A stretch of DNA of 64,000 nt, taken from assembly GCA_900771345.1 (NCBI GenBank), contig CAAGNQ010000063.1, positions 1-64,000 on the forward strand, written 5' to 3'. Source of the stretch: Clostridia bacterium (GTDB taxonomy: Bacteria > Bacillota > Clostridia > Christensenellales > Borkfalkiaceae). Made by a program: the position numbers and the translations under genes. Under the pieces are notes generated by a model. That model had not been told where the DNA came from. It was given only the letters and a program-made list of their open reading frames with translations, and did not search any database. Positions within the stretch are counted from its first letter, which is position 1; every line of letters begins with the position of its first letter. Below are positions 46,017-54,509 of this stretch, in pieces.

Positions 46017-47705
46017 TTAAACCCAAAGTGCGTTGTTGATTAAAAACTTATTATGGTCGCAAATAAACTCTATTGCCTCAACCTTTTCATAACTCTTTAA
46101 CGAAATTCCTTGCTCGGTCTTAAACTTATTAATCTCAATCTGAACGTTCTGCCAAACCTCATCACCTAGCAAACTCACGTTATTGATATATTCAACCTTT
46201 TCACCAAAATAATCGCACACAAGTTTAACCTGCATTGCCCCACTCTCTTTAGCGTATATATCGAACATAAGCATTGCGTCGTCTTGAGGCTTATCGGTGG
46301 TAGCGTTGATTTTAAAGGTTAAAAGTCCGTTCTCGCAAGATACTCCTTCCATTCCCATAGGACCTTTTTTAACTTCAACGATATTTCTTTTATCCGAATT
46401 TATATTGATAAGCCGTTGTCCCTTTTGGTCTGCTGAAGTAAACACGCTCTCGCTATTTTTCTCTCTTGACGAATAAATCAGTTTTGATTTGTACGACAGC
46501 GCAACCTCCTCTTTATTAAAGCGCTTTGCCACGATATTCGAGCCTATGGAATAGCCGTTTTTAAATGTTATTTGAACAAAAGACATAACTATTTCCGACT
46601 CGAAATATGGTGCATATTCGAACATATATTCACCTGTTTTATCATTTAATTTCCAGTCGGTAAGTTTATGCCAACAACGAATAGCACTTCTCGTCGTTTG
46701 CTCACAAACGTAAGCGTCAACCATCTTAACGTTTTTATCTTTGCAAATAGCAGTAACTATTATTTTGCCGTCTACGCATTCAATCTTGGTATCAATATAA
46801 ACTGGCAAACTAGAAGTTTTCGTTCCCATATTGCTATCAAAGAATATCATTGCCGAGTTGAAAGCGTTTTCACTAATAGTGTCAATATACCCAACTGAAT
46901 AGTTTACTGCACTATAAATTTCCTCTTTCATATGCGAAACCGTGTCATAAGCACGGTCGCAATCGTAATAATTACTGTTGGTGGCAACCAAAATCAAGGT
47001 CGGGCAAGTAATATGCTGTGCGTACGACTGAGGGTCAATCCCTGCAATATACTTAAACATCTCGTCAGAAAACTGTGGCTCAACTTGCCCAGCAAACTTA
47101 TCGATTCCTCTGTACCCCGTCCAACCGGTATTAAGCGCAAAAACAGCGCAGTCTAACTCCTTGTCCATTCCTGCAACCTGCCACATAGCAGTTGCAGATT
47201 CGCCAACAGCAAATGCACCTACCTTTTTTATATCAGGCATTGATTTTAAAAATGCTAGTGCATATCTTAAAGCAACGCTCCACTCATACCAACAGGTTGA
47301 CTTGGCGTCGTTTTCAACTTTATAAAGGTTTTCCTTAACAACCTCGTAATTCGCATAAGCAATTTTTTCTGGATATTTGGTGTAATTTGCAAACTCACTT
47401 TTACCACAAATATCAACGGCGTAAACTAGATAGCCCTTATCTGCAATAACCTTTAGCAAATCGAGGTTAAAACTATCCCCTAAATCAGAAACATATAAAA
47501 TGGCTTTCTTGGTTTTTGCTTTTTCGCTTTTAACGAGTTTGCCAAAAATTTGAACTCTCTCCTCGCCAACCGTTCTACCGTTTATAAAAATATCACGAAT
47601 GGAATAATCTTCGTCATTAGTGCCTGAAACTATCTGTTCGTTAAAATCTTTTTCGACCGAGAAATCTTTCCAAATTGAAGTAGGGGTTAATATTGTGCCT
47701 GCCAT
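46017..47705 (-). CDS. Large alpha/beta-hydrolase-like protein
   Basis: 562 residues. Residues about 65-290 look like an alpha/beta hydrolase core: a strand KKAILYVSDLGDS, then AVDICGKSEF, the nucleophile elbow VGEAT-like motif (AVGESATAM, Ser as nucleophile) and CPTLILVATNSNYYDCDRAYD before the last helices. The C-terminal 270 residues are beta-rich and resemble a carbohydrate- or scaffold-type domain. There is no signal peptide, so it is probably cytosolic. The order resembles acetyl-xylan-esterase/prolyl-peptidase relatives, but the substrate is unknown. The catalytic His is not clearly identifiable. Confidence 0.65.
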   Translation of the reverse strand: MAGTILTPTSIWKDFSVEKDFNEQIVSGTNDEDYSIRDIFINGRTVGEERVQIFGKLVKSEKAKTKKAILYVSDLGDSFNLDLLKVIADKGYLVYAVDICGKSEFANYTKYPEKIAYANYEVVKENLYKVENDAKSTCWYEWSVALRYALAFLKSMPDIKKVGAFAVGESATAMWQVAGMDKELDCAVFALNTGWTGYRGIDKFAGQVEPQFSDEMFKYIAGIDPQSYAQHITCPTLILVATNSNYYDCDRAYDTVSHMKEEIYSAVNYSVGYIDTISENAFNSAMIFFDSNMGTKTSSLPVYIDTKIECVDGKIIVTAICKDKNVKMVDAYVCEQTTRSAIRCWHKLTDWKLNDKTGEYMFEYAPYFESEIVMSFVQITFKNGYSIGSNIVAKRFNKEEVALSYKSKLIYSSREKNSESVFTSADQKGQRLININSDKRNIVEVKKGPMGMEGVSCENGLLTFKINATTDKPQDDAMLMFDIYAKESGAMQVKLVCDYFGEKVEYINNVSLLGDEVWQNVQIEINKFKTEQGISLKSYEKVEAIEFICDHNKFLINNALWV

Positions 47706-47962
47706 AAATACCTTTTATCCTTTCCTTTAACCTTGAATAAACTGCTTAAAATTACTTCGTTTAATATTAAATCGAAAAAATTTGCAGTTTATAGTTGATT
47801 TTTATTTTACTTTCGTTTATAATATTCCTTACTCTATTTTGCTAAAAAAGTGTGCAGTGGCGTATTATATATAATTAATTTATATTATATAACAATTATA
47901 TAGCCAAATGCAAGCATTTTTTACAAAATCATTAAATTGCACAATTTACTTAAGGAAGAATT
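47706..47962. other. Divergent AT-rich intergenic region
   Basis: Between the hydrolase (minus) and DnaD (plus) genes. A plausible plus-strand promoter is TTGATT (47795-47800), 17-base spacer, TATAAT (47818-47823). About 90 bases of nearly pure A/T follow before the DnaD RBS. No RNA gene or repeat was recognised. Confidence 0.55.
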
Positions 47963-49642
47963 ATGACCTGTTCTTATTCAAAGGATTTTTCCAAATCGAC
48001 ATTTACTAATATTGAAAATGCCTTCATAAAAGAATACCTGCCACTTGCGTCGGGTGATGCCGTAAAGGTTTATCTTTACGGGCTTTTTCTTTGCCAAAAT
48101 CCTGAGTTTGACCAGTCGTTAGAAGATATTGCATCTCATCTTCAACTAGATATAAAAATCGTTAAGGATTGCTTTACTTTTTGGGAAGAATTTGGGCTTG
48201 TGATGGTGCTGTCTGACCAGCCTTTTTCCGTGCAATATCAGCCGATAAATTCGCTATCAAGTTCAAAACCTAGAAAATATAAGGCTGAAAAATATACAGA
48301 GTTTTCTAAAAGTCTTCAAACGATTATTCCAACTAGAATGATTTCTACTAACGAGTTTACCGAATACTTTTCTATAATGGAAACGTACGCAATTAAGCCT
48401 GACGCAATGCTTATGATTGTTAAGTATTGTGCTGACAGAAAAGGGTCTGATATAGGTTATAGATACATATCGAAAGTGGCAAAAGACTTTGGCATTCGTG
48501 GGATAACTACTGTCGATAAGGTTGAAATTGAACTATCTTCTCACCTATCTAAAGCAGGGGTTATAGAAAAAATCTTAAAAGCGCTCTCGCTTAAACGCCA
48601 GCCTGAAATTGATGATTCAAGACTTTTAGAAAAGTGGACGCAAGAGTTGGGTTTTGAAACGGAAAATATTATTTTTGCAGCTTCAAAAATTAAAAAAGGT
48701 AGCATAAATAAACTTGATGAATTTATGCTTGAACTATATTCTCTAAAGAGTTTTTCAAAAGAGGAAATTGCCGAGTATATGGATAGAAAACAGTCTATAT
48801 TTGATTTGGCAATAAAAATCAACAAATCTCTATCGGTTTACGTTGACGTTATTGATACTGAAGTTGACAATTATATTAACAAATGGTTATCTTTTGGGTT
48901 TGCCGAAGATGCTCTTTTATCGGTTGCTAATCATTGCTTTAGAGAGGGGCTAAACTCGCTAAAGGATATGGACGAATTACTGGTTACTTTGCGCAATCGT
49001 GGATTTATTGACCTATCAAGCATATGCGACCATTTTGATAGAGAAAAAGCCGACGTTGAGTTTATTAAAAAACTGCTAATTAATGCAGGCGTTAGTGGCA
49101 AACCTAACAGTTGGCACAAGGAAAACCTTAATATGTGGAGAAGTTGGAATTTTTCAGACGAACTAATTTTAGAAGCGTCAAAACTCTCTTCAGGAAAAAG
49201 CAACCCTATTGCATACGTGAACGGAATTTTAAGCAACTGGAAAAACAATAATCTTTATAATCTTTCTGACATTGAAACGAATAATAATAAGGAAAGCGTT
49301 TCGCCTGAAACGTATAATCGTGAGTACGAAAGAAGAAAAATGGTTGCTCATTCAAGAGCGCAAAAAAATATGGATAGAGCAAGTGAGCAGGAAGGATTTT
49401 TAGAAAATTATAAGCGTCTAAACAGTATTGAAAAAGACCTCGCTTTTGCAGAAATTGCAGGAAATAATCAGTTGTTATTATCTCTTGAGAACGAAAAGAA
49501 GGATATTGCTAAAAACATTAGTAAAATCCTTGCAAAAATTAATCTTACTTTTGAGGATTTATCACCTAAATTCGCTTGTGAAAAGTGTAAGGACACCGGT
49601 TACGTTGGCTCAGAGCGATGCGATTGTTACGATAAAAAATAA
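47963..49642 (+). CDS. DnaD-type replication protein ending in a DnaI-like zinc motif
   Basis: 559 residues. The N-terminus (1-100) looks like the DnaD winged helix. Three C-terminal-type DnaD repeats follow at about 200-270, 285-360 and 365-440, each ending in a W-x-x-x-(L/G)-F helix and a Tyr/Ile-rich helix. Residues about 445-559 resemble the N-terminus of DnaI/DnaC helicase loaders, ending CEKCKDTGYV and CDCYDKK. The loader's AAA+ ATPase domain is missing: the gene stops right after the zinc motif and a terminator follows. It probably helps to load DnaB at origins or restart sites. RBS AAGGAAG. Confidence 0.85.
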   Translation: MTCSYSKDFSKSTFTNIENAFIKEYLPLASGDAVKVYLYGLFLCQNPEFDQSLEDIASHLQLDIKIVKDCFTFWEEFGLVMVLSDQPFSVQYQPINSLSSSKPRKYKAEKYTEFSKSLQTIIPTRMISTNEFTEYFSIMETYAIKPDAMLMIVKYCADRKGSDIGYRYISKVAKDFGIRGITTVDKVEIELSSHLSKAGVIEKILKALSLKRQPEIDDSRLLEKWTQELGFETENIIFAASKIKKGSINKLDEFMLELYSLKSFSKEEIAEYMDRKQSIFDLAIKINKSLSVYVDVIDTEVDNYINKWLSFGFAEDALLSVANHCFREGLNSLKDMDELLVTLRNRGFIDLSSICDHFDREKADVEFIKKLLINAGVSGKPNSWHKENLNMWRSWNFSDELILEASKLSSGKSNPIAYVNGILSNWKNNNLYNLSDIETNNNKESVSPETYNREYERRKMVAHSRAQKNMDRASEQEGFLENYKRLNSIEKDLAFAEIAGNNQLLLSLENEKKDIAKNISKILAKINLTFEDLSPKFACEKCKDTGYVGSERCDCYDKK

Positions 49643-49657
49643 TTACTATAAAAATCA

Positions 49658-49690
49658 AAAACTCCGAAAATTTTCGGAGTTTTTTTGTTT
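49658..49690. terminator. Bidirectional intrinsic terminator
   Basis: A 10-bp perfect palindromic stem (ACTCCGAAAA / TTTTCGGAGT) flanked by A and T runs, between the convergent DnaD and citrate synthase genes. Confidence 0.88.
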
Positions 49691-49719
49691 ACACATATTA
49701 TTAATGATTATGGGATTTT

Positions 49720-51078
49720 CTATCTTTGGCTTATAGGAAGATATTCGTTCCTGCCATTTGTAGATACGTATGCAGGACGGATAATCTTTCCGTTATTTAA
49801 TAGTTCTTCCATTCTATGTGCCGACCAGCCTGAAATTCTTGCTACTGCAAACATAGGCGTGAACAATTCAACGGGTAATCCCAGCATATTATAAACAAAG
49901 CCACTATAAAAGTCGATATTAGCAGAAACGCCTTTAACAACTTTTCTCTTTTGACAGATAAGTTTTTGAGAAATTTCTTCCACTTTGCTATAGAGTTTAA
50001 ACTCTTTCATTCTACCCTTTTCGCTCGCTAGGTCTTTAACGAAGCCCTTAAATACTTTTGCTCTAGGGTCAGAGATTGAATAAACTGCGTGGCCCATTCC
50101 ATAAACTAAGCCAGTATGGTCATAACCCTCTCCTGCAAGAATTTTCGCAACGTAATTTTCTATCTCTTGGTCATCATCCCAGTTAGAAACGTGCTTTTTG
50201 ATATCAGCCATCATTTCCATTGCCTTAATGTTTGCTCCACCGTGTTTTGGACCTTTTAGTGAGCAAAGCGCAGCAGTAATAGTTGAATATGTATCAGTAC
50301 CTGCACTCGTTACTACGTGAGTAGTAAAGGTTGAGTTGTTTCCACCACCGTGCTCAGCGTGAAGGATAAACGCAATATCTAAAATCTTTGCTTCGAGCGC
50401 CGTAAACTTACTGTCTGGACGGAGCATATATAAAATATTTTCTGCCGTAGATAGACTTGGGTTAGGCCTATGAATAATCAAACTTTTGTTTTCGTTGTAG
50501 TGAAGATGCGCGTTATACGCATAAACTGCAAAAATCGGCATTAATGCTACTAGCATTAAACTCTGCTCTAAAACGTTATCTAGCGAATTGTCAAGCGCGT
50601 GTTTATCATAACTGTAAAGAGCCAAAATGCTCCTTGCAAGTGAGTTCATAATATCCTTATTAGGCGCTTTCATAATAACGTCACGAACAAAGTTTTTAGG
50701 AAGTTTTCTAAAACTAACTAAAAGCTTTTGAAACTCTAAAAGTTCATCTTTTGTAGGTAGTTTATTAAACATCAAAAGATAAGTCGCCTCTTCAAAGCCG
50801 AGTTTAAGATTATCGTCGTAATTATCAATCATTTTCCTAACGTCAATTCCACGGTAATAGAGTTCACCGTCGCAAGGAGTTAAAACCCCGTCAACCATTT
50901 TTTTAGCAATAACGTCAGAAATATCGGTAAGACCTGTTATAACGCCGGCACCACTTTCATCACGGAGTCCTCTTTTAACTTGATTCTTTTTATACGTTTC
51001 CTCTGTGAATTTTGGCGTCATTTTAAAAATCTCGGAGAGTTTTTTAACTTCTTCTACTTGATATTGACTATGTGCCAT
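49720..51078 (-). CDS. gltA: Citrate synthase
   Basis: A 452-residue Si-type citrate synthase. Active-site His residues are in HAEHGGGNNSTF and GMGHAVYSISDPRAKV; GPKHGGANIKAM is also present. It joins oxaloacetate and acetyl-CoA. The long N-terminal extension (about 60 residues before GVITGLTDISD) is seen in clostridial relatives. It is flanked by terminators, so it is probably monocistronic. In an anaerobe it likely feeds glutamate synthesis. Confidence 0.95.
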   Translation of the reverse strand: MAHSQYQVEEVKKLSEIFKMTPKFTEETYKKNQVKRGLRDESGAGVITGLTDISDVIAKKMVDGVLTPCDGELYYRGIDVRKMIDNYDDNLKLGFEEATYLLMFNKLPTKDELLEFQKLLVSFRKLPKNFVRDVIMKAPNKDIMNSLARSILALYSYDKHALDNSLDNVLEQSLMLVALMPIFAVYAYNAHLHYNENKSLIIHRPNPSLSTAENILYMLRPDSKFTALEAKILDIAFILHAEHGGGNNSTFTTHVVTSAGTDTYSTITAALCSLKGPKHGGANIKAMEMMADIKKHVSNWDDDQEIENYVAKILAGEGYDHTGLVYGMGHAVYSISDPRAKVFKGFVKDLASEKGRMKEFKLYSKVEEISQKLICQKRKVVKGVSANIDFYSGFVYNMLGLPVELFTPMFAVARISGWSAHRMEELLNNGKIIRPAYVSTNGRNEYLPISQR

Positions 51079-51167
51079 AACGCTTACCTCCTTTTATGTT
51101 TGTGTTATTTTAGCATTTTCTTAGTTTGTATGTCAAATATTTTTATATTCATTACGTTAATTTAATG

Positions 51168-51198
51168 AAAAAGAGGCTTAAAACAAGCCCCTTTTTTA
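51168..51198 (-). terminator. Intrinsic terminator of homoserine dehydrogenase
   Basis: Arms AAGCC-C-CTTTTT / AAAAAG-A-GGCTT with one mismatch and a short loop, followed on the minus strand by a U-rich stretch, 12 bases after the stop. Confidence 0.72.
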
Positions 51199-51209
51199 TA
51201 ATTCATCAT

Positions 51210-52490
51210 TTAATCCTCAATCCTAATCATTCCCTGAACTGCATAAACCTCGTTAAGAGTTTCTAGTTTTTGAAGGCTCTTTTTAACCAAACTCTCTTTG
51301 CAAAGGTGGGTTGTGATAATTACCTGCGCAGAATTTTCGCCCGTTGCAACCTGTTTTACCTCTAAAATACTTACGCTATTTTTTGCAAATACTCCAGAAA
51401 TTTTTGATAAAACACCAGGCTTGTCCACAACTGACAATCTCAAATAGTATTTAGAATTAAAGTCGTCAACAAACTTAGTTGCTTGATTTCCTTTTTTGTT
51501 GTTTTCAAAATTAGCATAGAAATATCTATCGTGTTTTGCGGCAAATATTACGTCAGAAACGATTGCACTGCCCGTAGGAAGTGCGCCTGCTCCTCTACCG
51601 TAAAGCATAATTTCTCCAACTGCATCGCCAACTAAATGGACTGCGTTAAACGAATCGTTAACAACGGCTAGTGGGTCAGAATCCTTAACGAACGTCGGAT
51701 GAACTCTAACTTCAACCCCTCTTTCCGTATCCTTGCCGATACCTAAAAGTTTAAGGGTGTATCCCATTTCTTTACCACGAGCAATATCCTCTTTATCTAT
51801 GTTGGTGATTCCCTCTCTATAAACGTTTTCAATGCAAACCTTTTTATTAAAAGCAAGACTTGAAAGAATTGAAAGTTTATAGGTTGCATCAAACCCCTCT
51901 ACGTCGGCAGTAGGGTTAAATTCTGCATAACCTAGTCTTTGAGCCTCTTTTAAAGCCTCCTCATAACTTGAGCCTTCGTTTGCCATTTTGGTTAAAATAT
52001 AGTTGGTTGTGCCGTTAATAATACCTTTAATGGATAAAATTTTGTTGGCTTGCATACCCTCTTGAAGAGTTCTTATGATAGGAACGCCACCAACACAACT
52101 TGCCTCGAAGAAAAGCCCTGCATTCATCTTTTTTGCCTCTTCTTCAAGTTCTGGCCAGTGTTTAGCGAATAGTTCCTTGTTCGAAGTTACAACCGTCTTA
52201 CCACTTTTTAACGCCTTTAACACGAAAGTTTTTGCAACGGTTGTGCCACCGATAACTTCAACAACAATATCAACGTTAGGGTTAGAAACAACTTCCTCTA
52301 TGCTCGATGCAATTTGGCTTTCGTCAATCCCTAAAGAAAGGGCTCTTTCAACGTTCTTTTCTAACACGCACTCTACCGTTAAGTCGACCCCTTGAGTTTT
52401 CTTAAAGTATTCCCTTTTCTCCGTAAGTATTTGATAAGTTCCACCACCTACTACACCGAGTCCTAAAATAGCAACGCCTGCTTTTTTCAT
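51210..52490 (-). CDS. hom: Homoserine dehydrogenase
   Basis: A 426-residue enzyme: Rossmann NAD(P) loop GLGVVGGGTYQIL, catalytic domain with GIINGTTNYILTKM and GADVEGFDA-type segment (NPTADVEGFDATYKL), and a C-terminal ACT domain (about 345-420) for threonine feedback. It makes homoserine for threonine and methionine. The ATG at 52490 has GGAGG 5 bases upstream. It starts 14 bases after coaX. Confidence 0.96.
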   Translation of the reverse strand: MKKAGVAILGLGVVGGGTYQILTEKREYFKKTQGVDLTVECVLEKNVERALSLGIDESQIASSIEEVVSNPNVDIVVEVIGGTTVAKTFVLKALKSGKTVVTSNKELFAKHWPELEEEAKKMNAGLFFEASCVGGVPIIRTLQEGMQANKILSIKGIINGTTNYILTKMANEGSSYEEALKEAQRLGYAEFNPTADVEGFDATYKLSILSSLAFNKKVCIENVYREGITNIDKEDIARGKEMGYTLKLLGIGKDTERGVEVRVHPTFVKDSDPLAVVNDSFNAVHLVGDAVGEIMLYGRGAGALPTGSAIVSDVIFAAKHDRYFYANFENNKKGNQATKFVDDFNSKYYLRLSVVDKPGVLSKISGVFAKNSVSILEVKQVATGENSAQVIITTHLCKESLVKKSLQKLETLNEVYAVQGMIRIED

Positions 52491-52503
52491 AATAACCTCC
52501 AAG

Positions 52504-53271
52504 TTATCTGTTTAATTCATAAATATACCTTAATCCGTCTAAAGTCAAAGTCCTGTCCACAGTGCTAATCGCTTTAACTTCTTTAGCAATTATCTCGCCA
52601 AGACCACCGGTAGCAACCACTTTGATTTGCTCCAAATTAAGTTCTTGTTTTATCCTCTTAATAATGTTTTCCACAAGCCCTGCAAACCCGAAAATTATTC
52701 CCGATTGCATGCAATGCTTTGTATTTTTTCCGATTACTGTTTTTGGCGCATCAAGTTCTACCATTGGCAATTGCGCCGTCTTTGTTGCAAGCCCTTCAAG
52801 TGAAGTCTTTATCCCAGGCGCAATAACCACGCCTAAAAGTTCACTGTTTTCACTTATAATATCAAAAGTCGTCGCTGTGCCAAAATCTATCACGATTATC
52901 GGACCACCATGCTTAGTATATGCTGACACGCTATTAACTATTATATCTGCCCCGACTTCTCTTGGGTTTTCTGCCTTTATGTTAAGCCCCGTCTTTATTC
53001 CCGGCCCTATCATTACAGGTGAAATTCCAAAGAAAAATTCACACATATGGCATATCGTATAGTTAAGCGCAGGAATAACCGAAGAAAATATTATTCCGTC
53101 AATTTGGCTCTTTTTTATATCCCTATCAGCCAAAAGCCCGACTAAAACCGAGCCGTACTCGTCGGCAGTTCTCGAGATTCTTGACGACACCCTAAATGAT
53201 GCAACTAGTTTTTCTCCATCAAAAACACCGTACTTTATGTTAGTGTTTCCTAAATCTATCGCGAGTAACAT
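52504..53271 (-). CDS. coaX: Type III pantothenate kinase
   Basis: A 255-residue CoaX. Phosphate-binding loops of the ASKHA fold are DLGNTNIKYGVF and DFGTATTFDII; the base-region TGGLGEI follows. It phosphorylates pantothenate, the first step to CoA. It lies 5 bases after the probable pantothenate transporter gene, which supports a shared substrate. Confidence 0.95.
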   Translation of the reverse strand: MLLAIDLGNTNIKYGVFDGEKLVASFRVSSRISRTADEYGSVLVGLLADRDIKKSQIDGIIFSSVIPALNYTICHMCEFFFGISPVMIGPGIKTGLNIKAENPREVGADIIVNSVSAYTKHGGPIIVIDFGTATTFDIISENSELLGVVIAPGIKTSLEGLATKTAQLPMVELDAPKTVIGKNTKHCMQSGIIFGFAGLVENIIKRIKQELNLEQIKVVATGGLGEIIAKEVKAISTVDRTLTLDGLRYIYELNR

Positions 53272-53276
53272 TTTAT

Positions 53277-53876
53277 TTACTTCTCCAATATCTTTGTCAC
53301 CCTATAAATTATGGGCGCAAATATGAAATTTACTGCTAGTTCCACAACAAAGTTTATCCAAATCATAGCAAAAACCAATGCAAAAACCAGCCCTGCTGAT
53401 GATGAAGTTAAGCCTAAAAACTCTGCTGCGGCGTCTTTCATTATAACTATGCCAAGCATATAAGTTCCCGTATTTACAACGGGAATAGCAAGAACGCTTA
53501 TCATTACTGCTAAAAAGAAATTGCGCTTTGGAAAAAATTTATAGATAAGCCCACACGCAACGCCTGCAAGGGTAGTTTTGCCCACGCACATTATGGTCAA
53601 AATAACTGGGCTTGCTTGGAAAAGGGCTGCCGTTGACGGCTCCTGCCCTAATACTGCCATTGTTATAAAAACTACAATTCCACAAGTAAATCCTACGATA
53701 GCCCCACCTAATGCGCCCAGCATAATGCCTGCAAAAGCAATGGGAATTAAACTTAAATTAATGCTAACACCAAGCATAGGAATTGCACTTGCATATAATT
53801 GCAAAACGATAACGAGTGCCACTAGTACGCCTAAAATAGCGACGTTTTTAGCAGAGAAAAAATTCCCTTTATTCAT
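53277..53876 (-). CDS. ECF transporter S-component, probable pantothenate (PanT)
   Basis: A 199-residue protein with six hydrophobic segments and the ECF S-component pattern (VAILGVLVALVIVLQLYA, then LSLIPIAFAGIMLGALGGAIVG). S-components bind a vitamin and share the EcfAAT energising module. Adjacency to coaX suggests pantothenate; this is inference. The ATG at 53876 has GGAGG at good spacing. Confidence 0.86.
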   Translation of the reverse strand: MNKGNFFSAKNVAILGVLVALVIVLQLYASAIPMLGVSINLSLIPIAFAGIMLGALGGAIVGFTCGIVVFITMAVLGQEPSTAALFQASPVILTIMCVGKTTLAGVACGLIYKFFPKRNFFLAVMISVLAIPVVNTGTYMLGIVIMKDAAAEFLGLTSSSAGLVFALVFAMIWINFVVELAVNFIFAPIIYRVTKILEK

Positions 53877-54076
53877 AATAACCTCCAATCGAATTTCTAA
53901 AAATAGAATATCCGTTGCACAAAAAAATATTATCGGCTCTTTTGGTCAATCTTCCTTTTTAATGAATAATCGCCAACCGTTTTCTAATATTTTAACATAA
54001 AAAATTGACGATAGCAATTAAATGAGGGGTAAAATGTAACATTTTTAATGATTTATGCTTATATTAATAATAGATA

Positions 54077-54111
54077 CTTCGCCAAAAAACAAAAATAATA
54101 CATAGGCGAAG
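54077..54111 (+). other. Hairpin in the leader of the Cys-rich gene
   Basis: CTTCGCC (54077-54083) and GGCGAAG (54105-54111) form a 7-bp stem with a 21-base A-rich loop, ending 11 bases before the RBS. Its role is unknown; it could protect the 5' end or regulate translation. Confidence 0.5.
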
Positions 54112-54131
54112 AGTTTACATTGGAGGTATTT

Positions 54132-54338
54132 ATGAACGGTTTCGATTTGTTCGGTGGAAATAACTGCTGTCTTTGGATTTTAATAATCCTTTTAATTATC
54201 TGTCTTTGCAAGAGTGGATGCTTAAACGGACTATTTTCTAGTTGTTACTGTTTGCCTGTGGCTTTGCTTATTATCTGCTGTCTTTGCAAAAATAACGGTG
54301 GATTTTTAGGTGGATTCGGCAACGGTTGTTGCAAATAA
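54132..54338 (+). CDS. Cys-rich hydrophobic microprotein
   Basis: 68 residues with two similar hydrophobic blocks, each bordered by Cys pairs (NNCCLWILIILLIICLCK and CYCLPVALLIICCLCK), then a Gly-rich tail ending GNGCCK: 13 Cys in all. It starts at the ATG at 54132 with a perfect GGAGG 7 bases upstream; the TTG upstream overlaps the RBS. Such high-Cys hydrophobic peptides occur in Clostridia and in spore-associated sets, but no function is assigned. It has its own terminator. Confidence 0.75.
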   Translation: MNGFDLFGGNNCCLWILIILLIICLCKSGCLNGLFSSCYCLPVALLIICCLCKNNGGFLGGFGNGCCK

Positions 54339-54365
54339 CTAAATAACTTTTACTAAAAGTTTTAA

Positions 54366-54400
54366 GGTGCAAGGCCAAAAGTCTTGCACTTTTTTTATTC
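54366..54400 (+). terminator. Intrinsic terminator of the Cys-rich gene
   Basis: A 7-bp stem (GTGCAAG / CTTGCAC) followed by a run of T, about 30 bases after the stop. Confidence 0.8.
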
Positions 54401-54446
54401 TAATAAAAAGCCTTGAAAAAAACTTGAAAAAATTTTAAAATAATTA

Positions 54447-54475
54447 TTGCAAACACATTTATAATATGATAATAT
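54447..54475 (+). promoter_or_regulatory. Sigma-A promoter of the purine permease gene
   Basis: TTGCAA (54447-54452), a 17-base spacer and TAATAT (54470-54475). No purine riboswitch lies between it and the gene. Confidence 0.6.
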
Positions 54476-54509
54476 TTATGTATAAAAGTTTTACAAAGGA
54501 GATTTTTGT

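Noticed and set aside
49643..49720. A frameshifted AAA+ domain of a DnaC-type loader after the DnaD gene
   Set aside because: Only about 75 bases and a terminator lie before the convergent citrate synthase gene; no ATPase motif is present in any frame.
53889..54119. A riboswitch upstream of the ECF S-component and coaX
   Set aside because: No conserved riboswitch core or terminator/antiterminator pair could be recognised on the minus strand.
54339..54509. A purine riboswitch before the NCS2 permease
   Set aside because: The promoter lies only about 35 bases before the gene, leaving no room, and the aptamer signature is absent.
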